From an uncultured Clostridia bacterium (GTDB taxonomy: Bacteria > Bacillota > Clostridia > TANB77 > CAG-508): 6,438 nt of DNA. Below the pieces are notes generated by a model that worked only from the letters and a program-made list of their open reading frames with translations, did no database searches and had not been told where the DNA came from. Of this stretch, positions 1 through 6,044 are shown piece by piece. Position 1 is the first letter of the stretch. Every line of letters begins with the position of its first letter. The stretch is from contig CALXSO010000057.1 of NCBI GenBank assembly GCA_944391155.1, positions 1 to 6,438 of the forward strand. The letters run 5' to 3'. Made by a program: the position numbers and the translations under genes.

Positions 1-923
1 TATTAGCAAAAGCAGAAGCAAATATTAAAATAATGTATTTAACAGAAGACAACAGAGTAAATCAAGTAACTTGCAGAATACCAACAGTAGGATTTATAGA
101 CATTCCAAATATATCTGAAGACAATATCTGTGATGTTAATTATGAAATAAAAAATTTAGTAATAAAACCAAATGCACAAGAAGAACACTCAATATATATT
201 GAAATGGAAATAGGAGTATCTTGCAACGTATATGAAGAAAAACAAATAAATTTCATCCAAGACTTATATCATCCAGACATAAATTTAAACATAGGAAAAA
301 AACAAGTACTAACAATGAGTGGAAAGAGGACTGAAAAAGGAGAAAAACAAATCAGAGAAAAAATTAACATCAAAGACATCGAAGGAATGAACTTATTGGA
401 TGTTGATATATTACCAGAAATTATAAAAGAAGATAAAATATATTCAAAAATATTATATGAAGGAGAATTAGGACTAAAATTCACATTTCTAAAAACAAAT
501 TCACAAATAGAAACAAGAGAAGCAAAAATACCATTTGACTATGTAATTGAAGACTTAGAAAATGCAGAAACTATGAAAACAAATAATGAAATAGAAATTA
601 AAAATCAAGACTTTATAATTCAAGATGGAGGAAATATCACAAGTAACATAGATTTAGGAATGAATACAGACATATATAAAGTTGCAAATATGAACTTAAT
701 TGATACAATCGAAGAAAATGGTGAAAGGGAGGAGCAGGACTATAGTCTTATAATTTACATAGTAAAAAAAGACGATACTCTTTGGAATATAGCAAAACAA
801 TTTGGAAGCACAGTTGATGATATAGCACGAACAAATGGAATAGAAAATAGAGATTTAATCATGCCAGGTCAAAAATTATATATTCCAAAATATATAAAAA
901 AACCTGCAATTGTAAATGGATAA
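1..923 (+). CDS. SPOCS (DUF3794) and LysM domain spore-envelope protein, 5' end outside window
   Basis: The reading frame is open from the first base of the window. The first in-window ATG (position 33) has no Shine-Dalgarno and lies inside a typical SPOCS stretch (IKIMYLTEDN), so the true start is upstream and about 306 residues are visible. Seen in order: the end of one SPOCS/DUF3794 unit (to about residue 90 counted from the ATG at 33), a second related beta-rich unit (about 95-215), an acidic linker (GEREEQD), and a C-terminal LysM domain (about 240-290; YIVKKDDTLWNIAKQFG, then GQKLYIP). Family knowledge: DUF3794/LysM proteins of Clostridia are about 500 residues long and occur in spore-formers. 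SPOCS domains are found in spore coat and cortex assembly proteins, and LysM binds peptidoglycan or chitin-like glycans, so a role at the cortex/coat interface is likely. The stop codon overlaps the start of yunB. Family call is firm; exact role is inferred. Confidence 0.88.
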   Translation, partial: LAKAEANIKIMYLTEDNRVNQVTCRIPTVGFIDIPNISEDNICDVNYEIKNLVIKPNAQEEHSIYIEMEIGVSCNVYEEKQINFIQDLYHPDINLNIGKKQVLTMSGKRTEKGEKQIREKINIKDIEGMNLLDVDILPEIIKEDKIYSKILYEGELGLKFTFLKTNSQIETREAKIPFDYVIEDLENAETMKTNNEIEIKNQDFIIQDGGNITSNIDLGMNTDIYKVANMNLIDTIEENGEREEQDYSLIIYIVKKDDTLWNIAKQFGSTVDDIARTNGIENRDLIMPGQKLYIPKYIKKPAIVNG

Positions 924-1623
924 AATCTATTCTAGAAGAAGAATAAAAATACCAAAAATAAATTCCAAAATTCCAAAAGAAAAAAGAATAAAAATGTTAA
1001 AAATAATAATAATAATGACAATAGCAATATCAACAATGAAAATAATATTAGATGCAATTTTACCAATATTTGATAAACTTTGTGAAGATAGAGCAAAAAG
1101 TATAGCAACAATTATATCAAATGATCAAGCAACAGTAGTTATGACAGAACATAGTTATGATGAATTATTTACAATAGAAAAAGATAATGCTGGCAATATA
1201 TCGATGATTAGAGCAAATGTAATACCTATTAATGCAATAATTTCAGATGTAGCAATAAAAATTCAAAATGAGTTAAATAAAAAGGGAAGAGAGAATATAG
1301 AAATATCATTAGGAAGTTTTACAGGATTCAAATTATTTGCAGGTCAAGGACCAGGAATAAAAATTACAATTTCCACAGTTGGAAATGTAGAAACAGACCT
1401 AAGAAGTGAATTTATTGCACAAGGTATAAATCAAACTCTGCATAGAGTATATCTGCAAGTAGATTGTGAAGTAAGCATTTTAACACCATTTCATGACATC
1501 TCCCAGAAAATATCGAATCAAGTATTATTAATAGAAAATGTTATTGTTGGTAATATTCCAGATACCTATTATAATCTTGAGGGATTAGAAGAAAAAAGTG
1601 ATGCATTAGAGATGGTAGAGTAA
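916..1623 (+). CDS. yunB: Sporulation protein YunB
   Basis: The 235-aa product has a basic N-terminus (residues 1-26), one membrane segment (about 27-52, rich in Ile) and an outside domain that matches the YunB family. Visible hallmarks are YDELFTIEKDNAGNI, ISLGSFTG, GQGPGIKI, GINQTLHRVYL starting at G170, and GNIPDTYYN at 212-220. Bacillus YunB is slightly longer (about 250 aa) and is a mother-cell sporulation protein needed for proper spore formation; its biochemical role is not known to me. The start at 916 overlaps the preceding stop (ATGGATAA) and has no Shine-Dalgarno, so translation is probably coupled to the SPOCS/LysM gene. The later in-frame ATG (M27) would remove the basic N-terminus that orients the membrane anchor, so I keep 916. 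The C-terminal tail after residue 221 is acidic and unconserved-looking. Confidence 0.9.
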   Translation: MDKIYSRRRIKIPKINSKIPKEKRIKMLKIIIIMTIAISTMKIILDAILPIFDKLCEDRAKSIATIISNDQATVVMTEHSYDELFTIEKDNAGNISMIRANVIPINAIISDVAIKIQNELNKKGRENIEISLGSFTGFKLFAGQGPGIKITISTVGNVETDLRSEFIAQGINQTLHRVYLQVDCEVSILTPFHDISQKISNQVLLIENVIVGNIPDTYYNLEGLEEKSDALEMVE

Positions 1624-1765
1624 CTTTAATAAGATTATATGAAATTAATGTAAAATATTTTTATCAGTTTAATATAAAAAACATATAAAAAATATATTAC
1701 TAAAACAAATATAAATACAGGATAAGAAAAAGACATAATGAAAAAATATAAAATAAAATATAAAA
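1624..1765. other. A-rich intergenic spacer
   Basis: This stretch between yunB and the SOD-like gene is almost entirely A and T with a strong excess of A on the plus strand. I find no ORF, RNA gene, convincing sigma-A promoter, or GC-containing hairpin directly after the yunB stop. A CATA-type sequence near 1733 loosely recalls the -10 of mother-cell sporulation sigma factors, but the match is too weak to call. Confidence 0.5.
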
Positions 1766-1815
1766 ATAATAAAATCTCCTTTAATAGAATATACTATTTA
1801 AGGAGGTTTTATTAT
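1766..1815 (+). promoter_or_regulatory. Long hairpin covering the SD and start codon of the SOD-like gene
   Basis: Bases 1766-1781 (ATAATAAAATCTCCTT) pair without a gap with 1800-1815 (AAGGAGGTTTTATTAT), with one G-U wobble (1775-1806). After a T-T mismatch (1782/1799), 1783-1787 (AATAG) pair with 1794-1798 (CTATT), leaving a 6-nt loop at 1788-1793. That makes 21 base pairs. The right arm contains the whole Shine-Dalgarno AAGGAGG and the first two bases of the ATG at 1814, so the folded mRNA would block initiation. The TTTT after the GGAGG also gives it some look of an intrinsic terminator for read-through from yunB. Pairing is seen directly; the regulatory role is inferred. Confidence 0.6.
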
Positions 1816-2407
1816 GTTAAAAATGATTGAATTACCATATCCATTAAATGCATTAGAACCATACTATTCTGCAAAAACATTAGAATTACATTACAAAATT
1901 TTATATAAAGGATATGTAGATAACACAAACAAAACTGAAGAAAAATTACAAAAAGCTAGAGAAATGAAAGATTTTACTAATATAAAATGTTTAGAAAAAG
2001 ATTTAAGTTTTTTTGATTCAGGAGCAATTTTACACGAACTTTTTTTTGAAAATTTGGGACCGGCAATACCAACAGAACCAAATCTAGAATTAATGACACA
2101 AATAATAAAAGATTTTGGAAATTATGAAAATTTTAAAAGTCAATTTTCTGAAGCAAGCAAAACTGTAGAGGCTTCAGGATGGGGAATACTAGCATGGGTA
2201 CCAAAATGGAACAAATTAGAAATATTACAGTGTGAAAAACATCAGAATCTAACATTATGGGGATGTGTTCCAATACTTGTTATAGATATGTGGGAACATT
2301 CTTACTATTTGCAATACTATACTGAAAGAGCAGAATATATAAAAGCTTTTTGGAATATTGTTAACTGGAATGTTGTGAATAAAAGATTTAAAGAATTAAA
2401 AAAATAA
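1814..2407 (+). CDS. Divergent Fe/Mn-family superoxide dismutase-like protein
   Basis: The 197-aa product is close to the usual Fe/Mn SOD length. The N-terminal helical domain starts ELPYPLNALEPYYSAKTLELHY, and the C-terminal domain has SGWGILAWVP, the signature DMWEHSYYLQYY and FWNIVNW. All four expected metal ligands are present: H26, H74, D158 and H162. Tyr34, the gateway tyrosine, is kept, and Q144 could serve as the Mn-type second-sphere Gln. The usual HHxKHH stretch after the first ligand is changed to HYKILY: L30 and Y31 replace two normally conserved His residues, and the usual Asn before the second ligand is L73. The enzyme would convert superoxide to oxygen and hydrogen peroxide in the cytosol or, as for some clostridial SODs, on the spore coat. 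SD AAGGAGG lies 7 nt before the ATG inside a strong hairpin. No signal peptide. Fold is certain; activity and metal are not. Confidence 0.85.
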   Translation: MLKMIELPYPLNALEPYYSAKTLELHYKILYKGYVDNTNKTEEKLQKAREMKDFTNIKCLEKDLSFFDSGAILHELFFENLGPAIPTEPNLELMTQIIKDFGNYENFKSQFSEASKTVEASGWGILAWVPKWNKLEILQCEKHQNLTLWGCVPILVIDMWEHSYYLQYYTERAEYIKAFWNIVNWNVVNKRFKELKK

Positions 2408-2410
2408 TAA

Positions 2411-2442
2411 AAAATGGGGACTTAAAATAAAGTGCCCATTTT
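2411..2442 (+). terminator. Probable terminator of the SOD-like gene
   Basis: Just after the stop codon, AAAATGGG (2411-2418) pairs with CCCATTTT (2435-2442). After a G-G mismatch, ACTT (2420-2423) pairs with AAGT (2430-2433), leaving a 6-nt loop. The arm ends in only four T before AATAAG, so termination strength may be modest. Confidence 0.6.
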
Positions 2443-2454
2443 AATAAGTTTAAC

Positions 2455-2483
2455 TTGTAAATTATGTAAAGATGATATATAAT
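2455..2483 (+). promoter_or_regulatory. Sigma-A-type promoter for the 96-aa gene
   Basis: TTGTAA at 2455-2460 and a perfect TATAAT at 2478-2483 are separated by exactly 17 bp. Transcription would begin near 2490, giving a leader of about 110 nt before the ATG at 2603. The position right after the SOD terminator fits an independent transcription unit. Confidence 0.65.
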
Positions 2484-2514
2484 ACAGATATGTTTATTTA
2501 TTATACATAAAATA

Positions 2515-2528
2515 TAGACAAATGTCTA
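2515..2528. promoter_or_regulatory. Operator-like palindrome in the leader
   Basis: TAGACA-AA-TGTCTA is a perfect 6+6 inverted repeat with a 2-bp centre. It lies about 25-38 bp downstream of the predicted transcription start, where a bound repressor could act as a roadblock. As RNA it would form only a 5-bp stem, so a protein-binding DNA site seems likelier. I do not recognise the cognate regulator. Confidence 0.35.
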
Positions 2529-2602
2529 AATTTATAAGAAAGGAGATAATAAGTTTTTAGTAATTGTAACAGTATTTTTTTGCATTTATAGGAGGTAAAA
2601 CA

Positions 2603-2893
2603 ATGAAAAGAGATTATAACTGTAAGATTACGAAAGTGAAAACAAAAATCAGAAAGGATTTAACAATAACAGTAGCACTTGAATTTATGTCTATCAGAGA
2701 TAAAGAAATTCATTTGTTTTCAAAAGAGTTTCATGATGTAAAAGAAAATGCTAATTTCAGAAAACTAATGCATTATGCTGGTACAAAAAAACTTAAGAAA
2801 CTCAAAGGAAGAGTTATACGAGAAATAATAGATGAAGACGAAAACTTCATTGGTATTGGAGATCCTATTCAAGATGAATTTACCTTATTTTAA
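2603..2893 (+). CDS. Hypothetical small basic protein (96 aa)
   Basis: I do not recognise this family. The reading frame is well supported: GGAGGT at 2591-2596 sits 6 nt before the ATG, and a good promoter lies upstream. The protein is soluble, with no signal peptide or membrane segment. It has a basic N-terminus (KRDYNCKITKVKTKIRKD), alternating hydrophobic residues suggesting beta strands (LTITVALEF), a Lys-rich middle (GTKKLKKLKGRVIRE, about residues 60-74) and an acidic, Gly-containing C-terminus (IDEDENFIGIGDP) ending in FTLF. The mix of basic surface and strands could fit nucleic-acid binding, but nothing proves it. The lone Cys is residue 7. The gene is monocistronic, faces the rpsI operon tail to tail, and its codon use resembles its neighbours, so there is no sign of recent transfer. 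Confidence 0.7.
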   Translation: MKRDYNCKITKVKTKIRKDLTITVALEFMSIRDKEIHLFSKEFHDVKENANFRKLMHYAGTKKLKKLKGRVIREIIDEDENFIGIGDPIQDEFTLF

Positions 2894-2915
2894 TTAATAA
2901 GTAAAATATTCATAG

Positions 2916-2952
2916 ACTGAATTTAGAAACTAATAAAGATACTAAATTCGGT
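2916..2952 (+). other. Inverted repeat after the 96-aa gene
   Basis: ACTGAATTTAG (2916-2926) pairs with CTAAATTCGGT (2942-2952) over 11 bp with one wobble and a 15-nt loop, starting 22 nt past the stop codon. There is no T tract after it, so it is at best a weak terminator or an mRNA 3'-end stabiliser. Confidence 0.35.
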
Positions 2953-2985
2953 AATAGTATTTCTAATATATAAAACAGAGTAAAA

Positions 2986-3022
2986 ACAAAAAATTCAACT
3001 GTTATTGAGTTGGATTTTTTGT
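2986..3022. terminator. Bidirectional terminator between the 96-aa gene and rpsI
   Basis: Bases 2986-3000 pair with 3008-3022 (core TTCAACT / AGTTGGA) around a 7-nt loop. One position is a G-U wobble in the plus-strand RNA and an A-C mismatch in the minus-strand RNA. Read on the minus strand, the hairpin ends in six T, a G and five T, about 30 nt after the rpsI stop: a strong terminator for the ribosomal operon. Read on the plus strand it ends in six T, so it also stops transcripts from the 96-aa gene. Confidence 0.85.
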
Positions 3023-3052
3023 CTTTGAATTTCTGTACTAAGAAAATATTTT

Positions 3053-3454
3053 CTATCTCTTTGAAAATTGTGGTGCTTTTCTAGCTTTCTTAAGACCGTA
3101 TTTTTTTCTTTCCTTCATTCTTGGATCTCTTGTTAAAAATCCATTTTGTTTTAAAGCTGGTCTATATTCAGTATTTGCTTCATTTAAAGCTCTAGCGATA
3201 CCATGACGAATTGCTCCTGCTTGACCTGTAAATCCGCCACCTTTTACTGAAGCAATAACATCGTATTTAGCAGATGTATTTGTTACTGTTAAAGGTTGTC
3301 TAACAATTACTTTTAAAGTTTCTAATCCGAAAAATTCATCTATATCTTTTCCGTTAATTGTAATTTTTCCAGAACCTTCTATCAATCTTACTCTAGCAAT
3401 AGAAGATTTTCTTCTACCTGTTCCGTAGTAAACTATTTTTTCTGATTTAGCCAT
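3053..3454 (-). CDS. rpsI: 30S ribosomal protein S9 (uS9)
   Basis: The 133-aa product is the usual length for bacterial S9. Conserved blocks are YYGTGRRKSSIARVRL near the N-terminus, GGGFTGQAGAIRHGIARAL in the middle, and the basic C-terminal tail RDPRMKERKKYGLKKARKAPQFSKR ending in Lys-Arg. That tail reaches toward P-site tRNA in the small subunit. The gene starts 1 nt after the rplM stop codon (TAG-A-ATG). Its Shine-Dalgarno GGGAGGT (3463-3469) lies within the last codons of rplM, so S9 synthesis is probably coupled to L13 translation. The rplM-rpsI pair is a very widely conserved bacterial operon. Nothing unusual is seen in the protein. Confidence 0.98.
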   Translation of the reverse strand: MAKSEKIVYYGTGRRKSSIARVRLIEGSGKITINGKDIDEFFGLETLKVIVRQPLTVTNTSAKYDVIASVKGGGFTGQAGAIRHGIARALNEANTEYRPALKQNGFLTRDPRMKERKKYGLKKARKAPQFSKR

Positions 3455-3455
3455 T

Positions 3456-3893
3456 CTACTTTACCTCCCATACTTCTGGTTTTTGTGCTTGATTTGAATG
3501 TTCGCTACCTGCATAAACTCTTAATTTTTTAAGCATAGATCTTCCTAAAGAATTATGAGGTAACATTCCTTTTACAGCTAACATCATAGCTTTTTCTGGA
3601 TTTTTTTCAAGCATAACCTTTGCAGGAACTTCTTTCATTCCTCCAATATATCCTGAATGATGTCTGTAAATTTTTTGATTTAATTTGTTACCTGTTAAAA
3701 CTACATCTTTGCAGTTTATAATAATTACGTGATCACCTGTATCAATATTAGGTGTAAATGTTGGTTTATGTTTTCCTCTTAATAATTTTGCAGCTTCTGT
3801 TGCAATTCTACCAAGTGGTTTTTCTGCTGCATCAATAATGTACCATTTGCTTTCTACTTCACCTTTTTTGGCACTGTATGTTGTATTATTCAT
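3456..3893 (-). CDS. rplM: 50S ribosomal protein L13 (uL13)
   Basis: The 145-aa product matches the normal L13 length. Conserved blocks are WYIIDAAEKPLGRIATEAAKLLRGKHKP, the DTGDHVIIINCKDVVLTGNKL core, YRHHSGYIGG, and VKGMLPHNSLGRSMLKKLRVYAGSEHSNQAQKPE. L13 is an early-assembly protein of the large subunit and binds 23S rRNA. The Shine-Dalgarno AGGAGGC (3904-3910) is 10 nt before the ATG. It is the first gene of the rplM-rpsI operon, transcribed from a strong promoter near 4007-4035 and preceded by a structured leader of the kind used for ribosomal-protein feedback control. The product shows no missing blocks. Confidence 0.98.
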   Translation of the reverse strand: MNNTTYSAKKGEVESKWYIIDAAEKPLGRIATEAAKLLRGKHKPTFTPNIDTGDHVIIINCKDVVLTGNKLNQKIYRHHSGYIGGMKEVPAKVMLEKNPEKAMMLAVKGMLPHNSLGRSMLKKLRVYAGSEHSNQAQKPEVWEVK

Positions 3894-3930
3894 GATAATA
3901 ATAGCCTCCTATTTTATTATTTTTAATTAT

Positions 3931-3990
3931 CTATATGAAATTTAAATCTATTAGCCACCGGGGAGAGACTATAGTTTTAAATCATATTCT
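3931..3990 (-). promoter_or_regulatory. Structured rplM leader, probable L13-type autoregulatory leader
   Basis: In the minus-strand RNA, ATATGATTTAAA (plus 3976-3987) pairs with TTTAAA and TCATAT (plus 3941-3946 and 3933-3938) with a 2-nt bulge, making a 12-bp outer helix. A second 4-bp helix (3948-3951 with 3971-3974) closes a GC-rich internal part that reads GTCTCTCCCCGGTGGC (3954-3969), very different from the surrounding AT-rich sequence. Firmicute rplM-rpsI operons are known to carry an L13 leader bound by ribosomal protein. Location and architecture fit, but I matched it by position and structure, not against the covariance model. Confidence 0.6.
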
Positions 3991-4006
3991 AACATAATGC
4001 TTAATA

Positions 4007-4035
4007 ATTCTAATACAAAAAGTGCATTTTGTCAA
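4007..4035 (-). promoter_or_regulatory. Sigma-A promoter of rplM-rpsI
   Basis: On the minus strand a perfect TTGACA (-35, plus 4030-4035) and TAGAAT (-10, plus 4007-4012) are separated by 17 bp. Transcription would begin near 4000, giving a leader of about 105 nt that contains the structured element. This is the strongest promoter in the window, as expected for ribosomal proteins. Confidence 0.85.
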
Positions 4036-4064
4036 TGATTTTACCTAAAATTTCTAAAAAAGTA

Positions 4065-4093
4065 TTGCGAAAAAAAGTGATTAATTTTATAAT
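4065..4093 (+). promoter_or_regulatory. Sigma-A-type promoter of the flippase gene
   Basis: TTGCGA at 4065-4070 and a perfect TATAAT at 4088-4093 are spaced by 17 bp. The start site would be near 4100, with an AT-rich leader of about 115 nt. It diverges from the rplM promoter; only 29 bp separate the two -35 boxes. Confidence 0.6.
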
Positions 4094-4215
4094 GATAAAA
4101 AGTTTAAAATATGAAATTAAAAAGTTAATATACTTTATTCGTAATAAAATATATTTTTAATAATAAAATATTCTTAAAGACATCTTAGCACAATAGAGAA
4201 TTAAGGAGTGATTGA

Positions 4216-5899
4216 ATGGAAAATAGGTTATCAGGAAGAAAAAATACAACAAGGGGAAGACCTAGAAAGAGAAAAAAGAAATATATAAAAGAAGAAACAA
4301 AACAAGGTTTCTTACAAGGTGTACTAACACTAATGTTTTCACAGATCCTGATAAAACTATTAGGAATGGTATATACTTTATACCTGACAAATAGGGAAGG
4401 ATTTGGAGATGAAGGAAACGGAATAGTATCAAGTAGCTATCAAATATATGCAATGCTACTTACAATATCATCTATAGGAGTTCCAAATGCAATATCAAAA
4501 TTAGTATCAGAAAGAGTAGCAGTAGGAGATCATAAAGGAGCACATAGAATTTTTAAAATTGCATTTGCGACTTTTGCTGTAATAGGATTAGTAGGAAGTT
4601 TATTGTTATTCTTTGGAGCAGGAATAATCTCAAAACAATGGCTACAAATTCCAGAAGCAGAAATGACAATGGTAGCATTATCGCCAGCAATATTTTTTGT
4701 TGCAATTGCATCTGTTATGAGAGGATATTTTAATGGAAGACAAAATGTAAAAGCAACAGCTAGATCACAAACACTAGAACAAGTATTCAAAACAGCATTT
4801 ACAGTAATCATTGTAGAAATTGTTGCAATAATTTCTAACGTTTCAACAGAATGGATGGCAGCAGGAGCAACAGTAGCAACTACACTTGCAACTTTTGCTG
4901 GTTTTGGTTATTTATATTTATATTACAAAGTAGTTAGAAAAGAGATTGCAACTGAAATAAAATCTACAGTTAACTACAAATATGAGAGAGTAAAAACAAT
5001 AATAAAAAGAATATTGATGGTATCAATCCCTATAGCATTAACAGCCATAATGTCTTCATTAAATAAAAATATAGATTCATTTACAGTTGTTAGAAGTTTA
5101 AAAGAGTTTTTACCAGAAAATGAAGCATTAGCTCAATATGGAATATTAGGTGGAAAAGTAGATATGCTAACAAGTTTACCATTATCAATAAATGTTGCTT
5201 TTTCAACTGCCTTAGTTCCAGCAATTTCAGCAGCAAGAGCCAGAAGAGATAAAAAAACAATAGTAAAGAAATCATCATTTTCAATATTAACTTCAATGTT
5301 AATAGCATTACCATGCACGGTAGGTATGTGTGTATTTGCAGGACCAATATTAAATTTATTATTTCCGAATGCAAGTTCAGGTGCTGTAGTACTACAGATT
5401 AGTTCTTTAACAATATTATTTACAGTATTAGATCAAACAATCAATGCAATACTGCAAGGATATGGAAAATTGAGAGTACCAGCAATGGCCTTAGGGTGCC
5501 GGAGTAATTGTAAAATTAATTTTAAATTTAATATTAGTACCAAACCCAAAATTCGGTGTCAATGGTGCTGCTTGGGCATCTGTAGCCTGTCATGTAGTAG
5601 CTTTTTCAATAACAATATCAGCATTAAGAAGACTAATAAAATTAAATTTAACATTTAAAAAGATTGTAATAAAACCAGCAATAGCAGTTACAATTATGGC
5701 AATTTGTTCATACTTTATTTATACAGTATTTACTGGTATAATTGGAGAAAAAATGGCTACAATAATAGCAATAATAACTGCAATAATCATATATGTATTA
5801 GCAGTAGTAATATTAAAGATATTCTCCAAAGAAGAAATACAGCAAATGCCAGGTGGAAATAAAATATGCAGAATATTAGAAAAAATGAAAATATATTAA
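4216..5899 (+). pseudogene. SpoVB/MurJ-like polysaccharide flippase, interrupted by a +1 frameshift
   Basis: AAGGAG (4203-4208) sits 7 nt before the ATG. The N-terminus is a strongly basic tail (residues 1-25), followed by many hydrophobic helices and the family blocks DEGNGIVSSSYQIYAMLLTISSIGVPNAISKLVSE and MRGYFNGRQN. These are typical of the SpoVB branch of the MOP flippase superfamily, which moves lipid-linked cell-wall or cortex precursors across the membrane; MurJ/YtgP belongs to the same family, so the two roles cannot be told apart here. After residue 427 (ALG) the frame goes wrong and yields a 53-residue Cys-rich tail (7 Cys) ending at 5658. The correct frame resumes at 5498 (AGVIVKLILNLILVPNPKFG, then GVNGAAWAS) and runs to 5899. 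Removing one base restores a 560-aa protein of normal family length. As read, the last few membrane helices are lost. It may be a sequencing error or a true mutation. Confidence 0.85.
5492..5498 (+). other. Single-base frameshift site in the flippase gene
   Basis: The sequence reads TTA GGG TGC CGG; dropping one G gives TTA GGT GCC GGA GTA (L-G-A-G-V), as expected for the family. The restored frame has a TAG at 5492-5494, so the switch must lie after this point, and protein similarity places it at 5494-5497. The shift needed is +1 (skip one base). Confidence 0.85.
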
Positions 5900-6044
5900 T
5901 AAAAAATTAATAAAAGTAGAAGATAAAAAATAAAATAAGAGAAAACAAAAAATATAAAGTAAAAATCAATATATAAGAAAATAAAAAATAATAAAAATTA
6001 AAATACAAATAAATTAAAAAAATTGAATAAAAAAGAAGGATTTT
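5900..6044. other. A-rich intergenic spacer
   Basis: After the flippase stop the plus strand is nearly all A with scattered T and few G or C. I find no ORF, no GC-containing hairpin and no terminator, so how flippase transcripts end is not visible. It resembles the spacer at 1624-1765. Confidence 0.5.

Noticed and set aside
33..35. ATG at 33 as the true start of the first gene
   Set aside because: No SD precedes it, the frame is open to the window edge, and it lies in the middle of a SPOCS domain.
269..484. Minus-strand open frame opposite the SPOCS/LysM gene
   Set aside because: Shadow frame of a well-supported domain protein with no supporting start signals.
722..747. Internal SD-like GGGAGGAG and the perfect palindrome GACTATAGTC within the SPOCS/LysM gene
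   Set aside because: The purine run encodes the acidic linker GEREEQD and has no start codon at a usable distance; a single 10-bp palindrome inside a coding region can occur by chance.
1728..1745. Sporulation sigma-factor promoter (CATA-type -10) before the SOD-like gene
   Set aside because: Only the CATA core matches and no convincing -35 is found at the proper spacing.
4127..4155. AT-only hairpin (TTTATT-CGT-AATAAA plus outer pairs) in the flippase leader, as a terminator or riboswitch
   Set aside because: Apart from the CGT loop and one mismatched C it contains only A-T pairs, which arise easily in such sequence; there is no conserved aptamer-like core.
5090..5374. Minus-strand open frames opposite the flippase gene (also 4262-4453 and 4530-4811)
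   Set aside because: They are antisense shadows of a hydrophobic coding region, with no SD, promoter or recognisable protein features.
5696..5899. A separate 67-aa membrane protein starting at 5696
   Set aside because: It is the C-terminal end of the flippase in the shifted frame; the similarity extends upstream to 5498 without a stop, and there is no SD before 5696.
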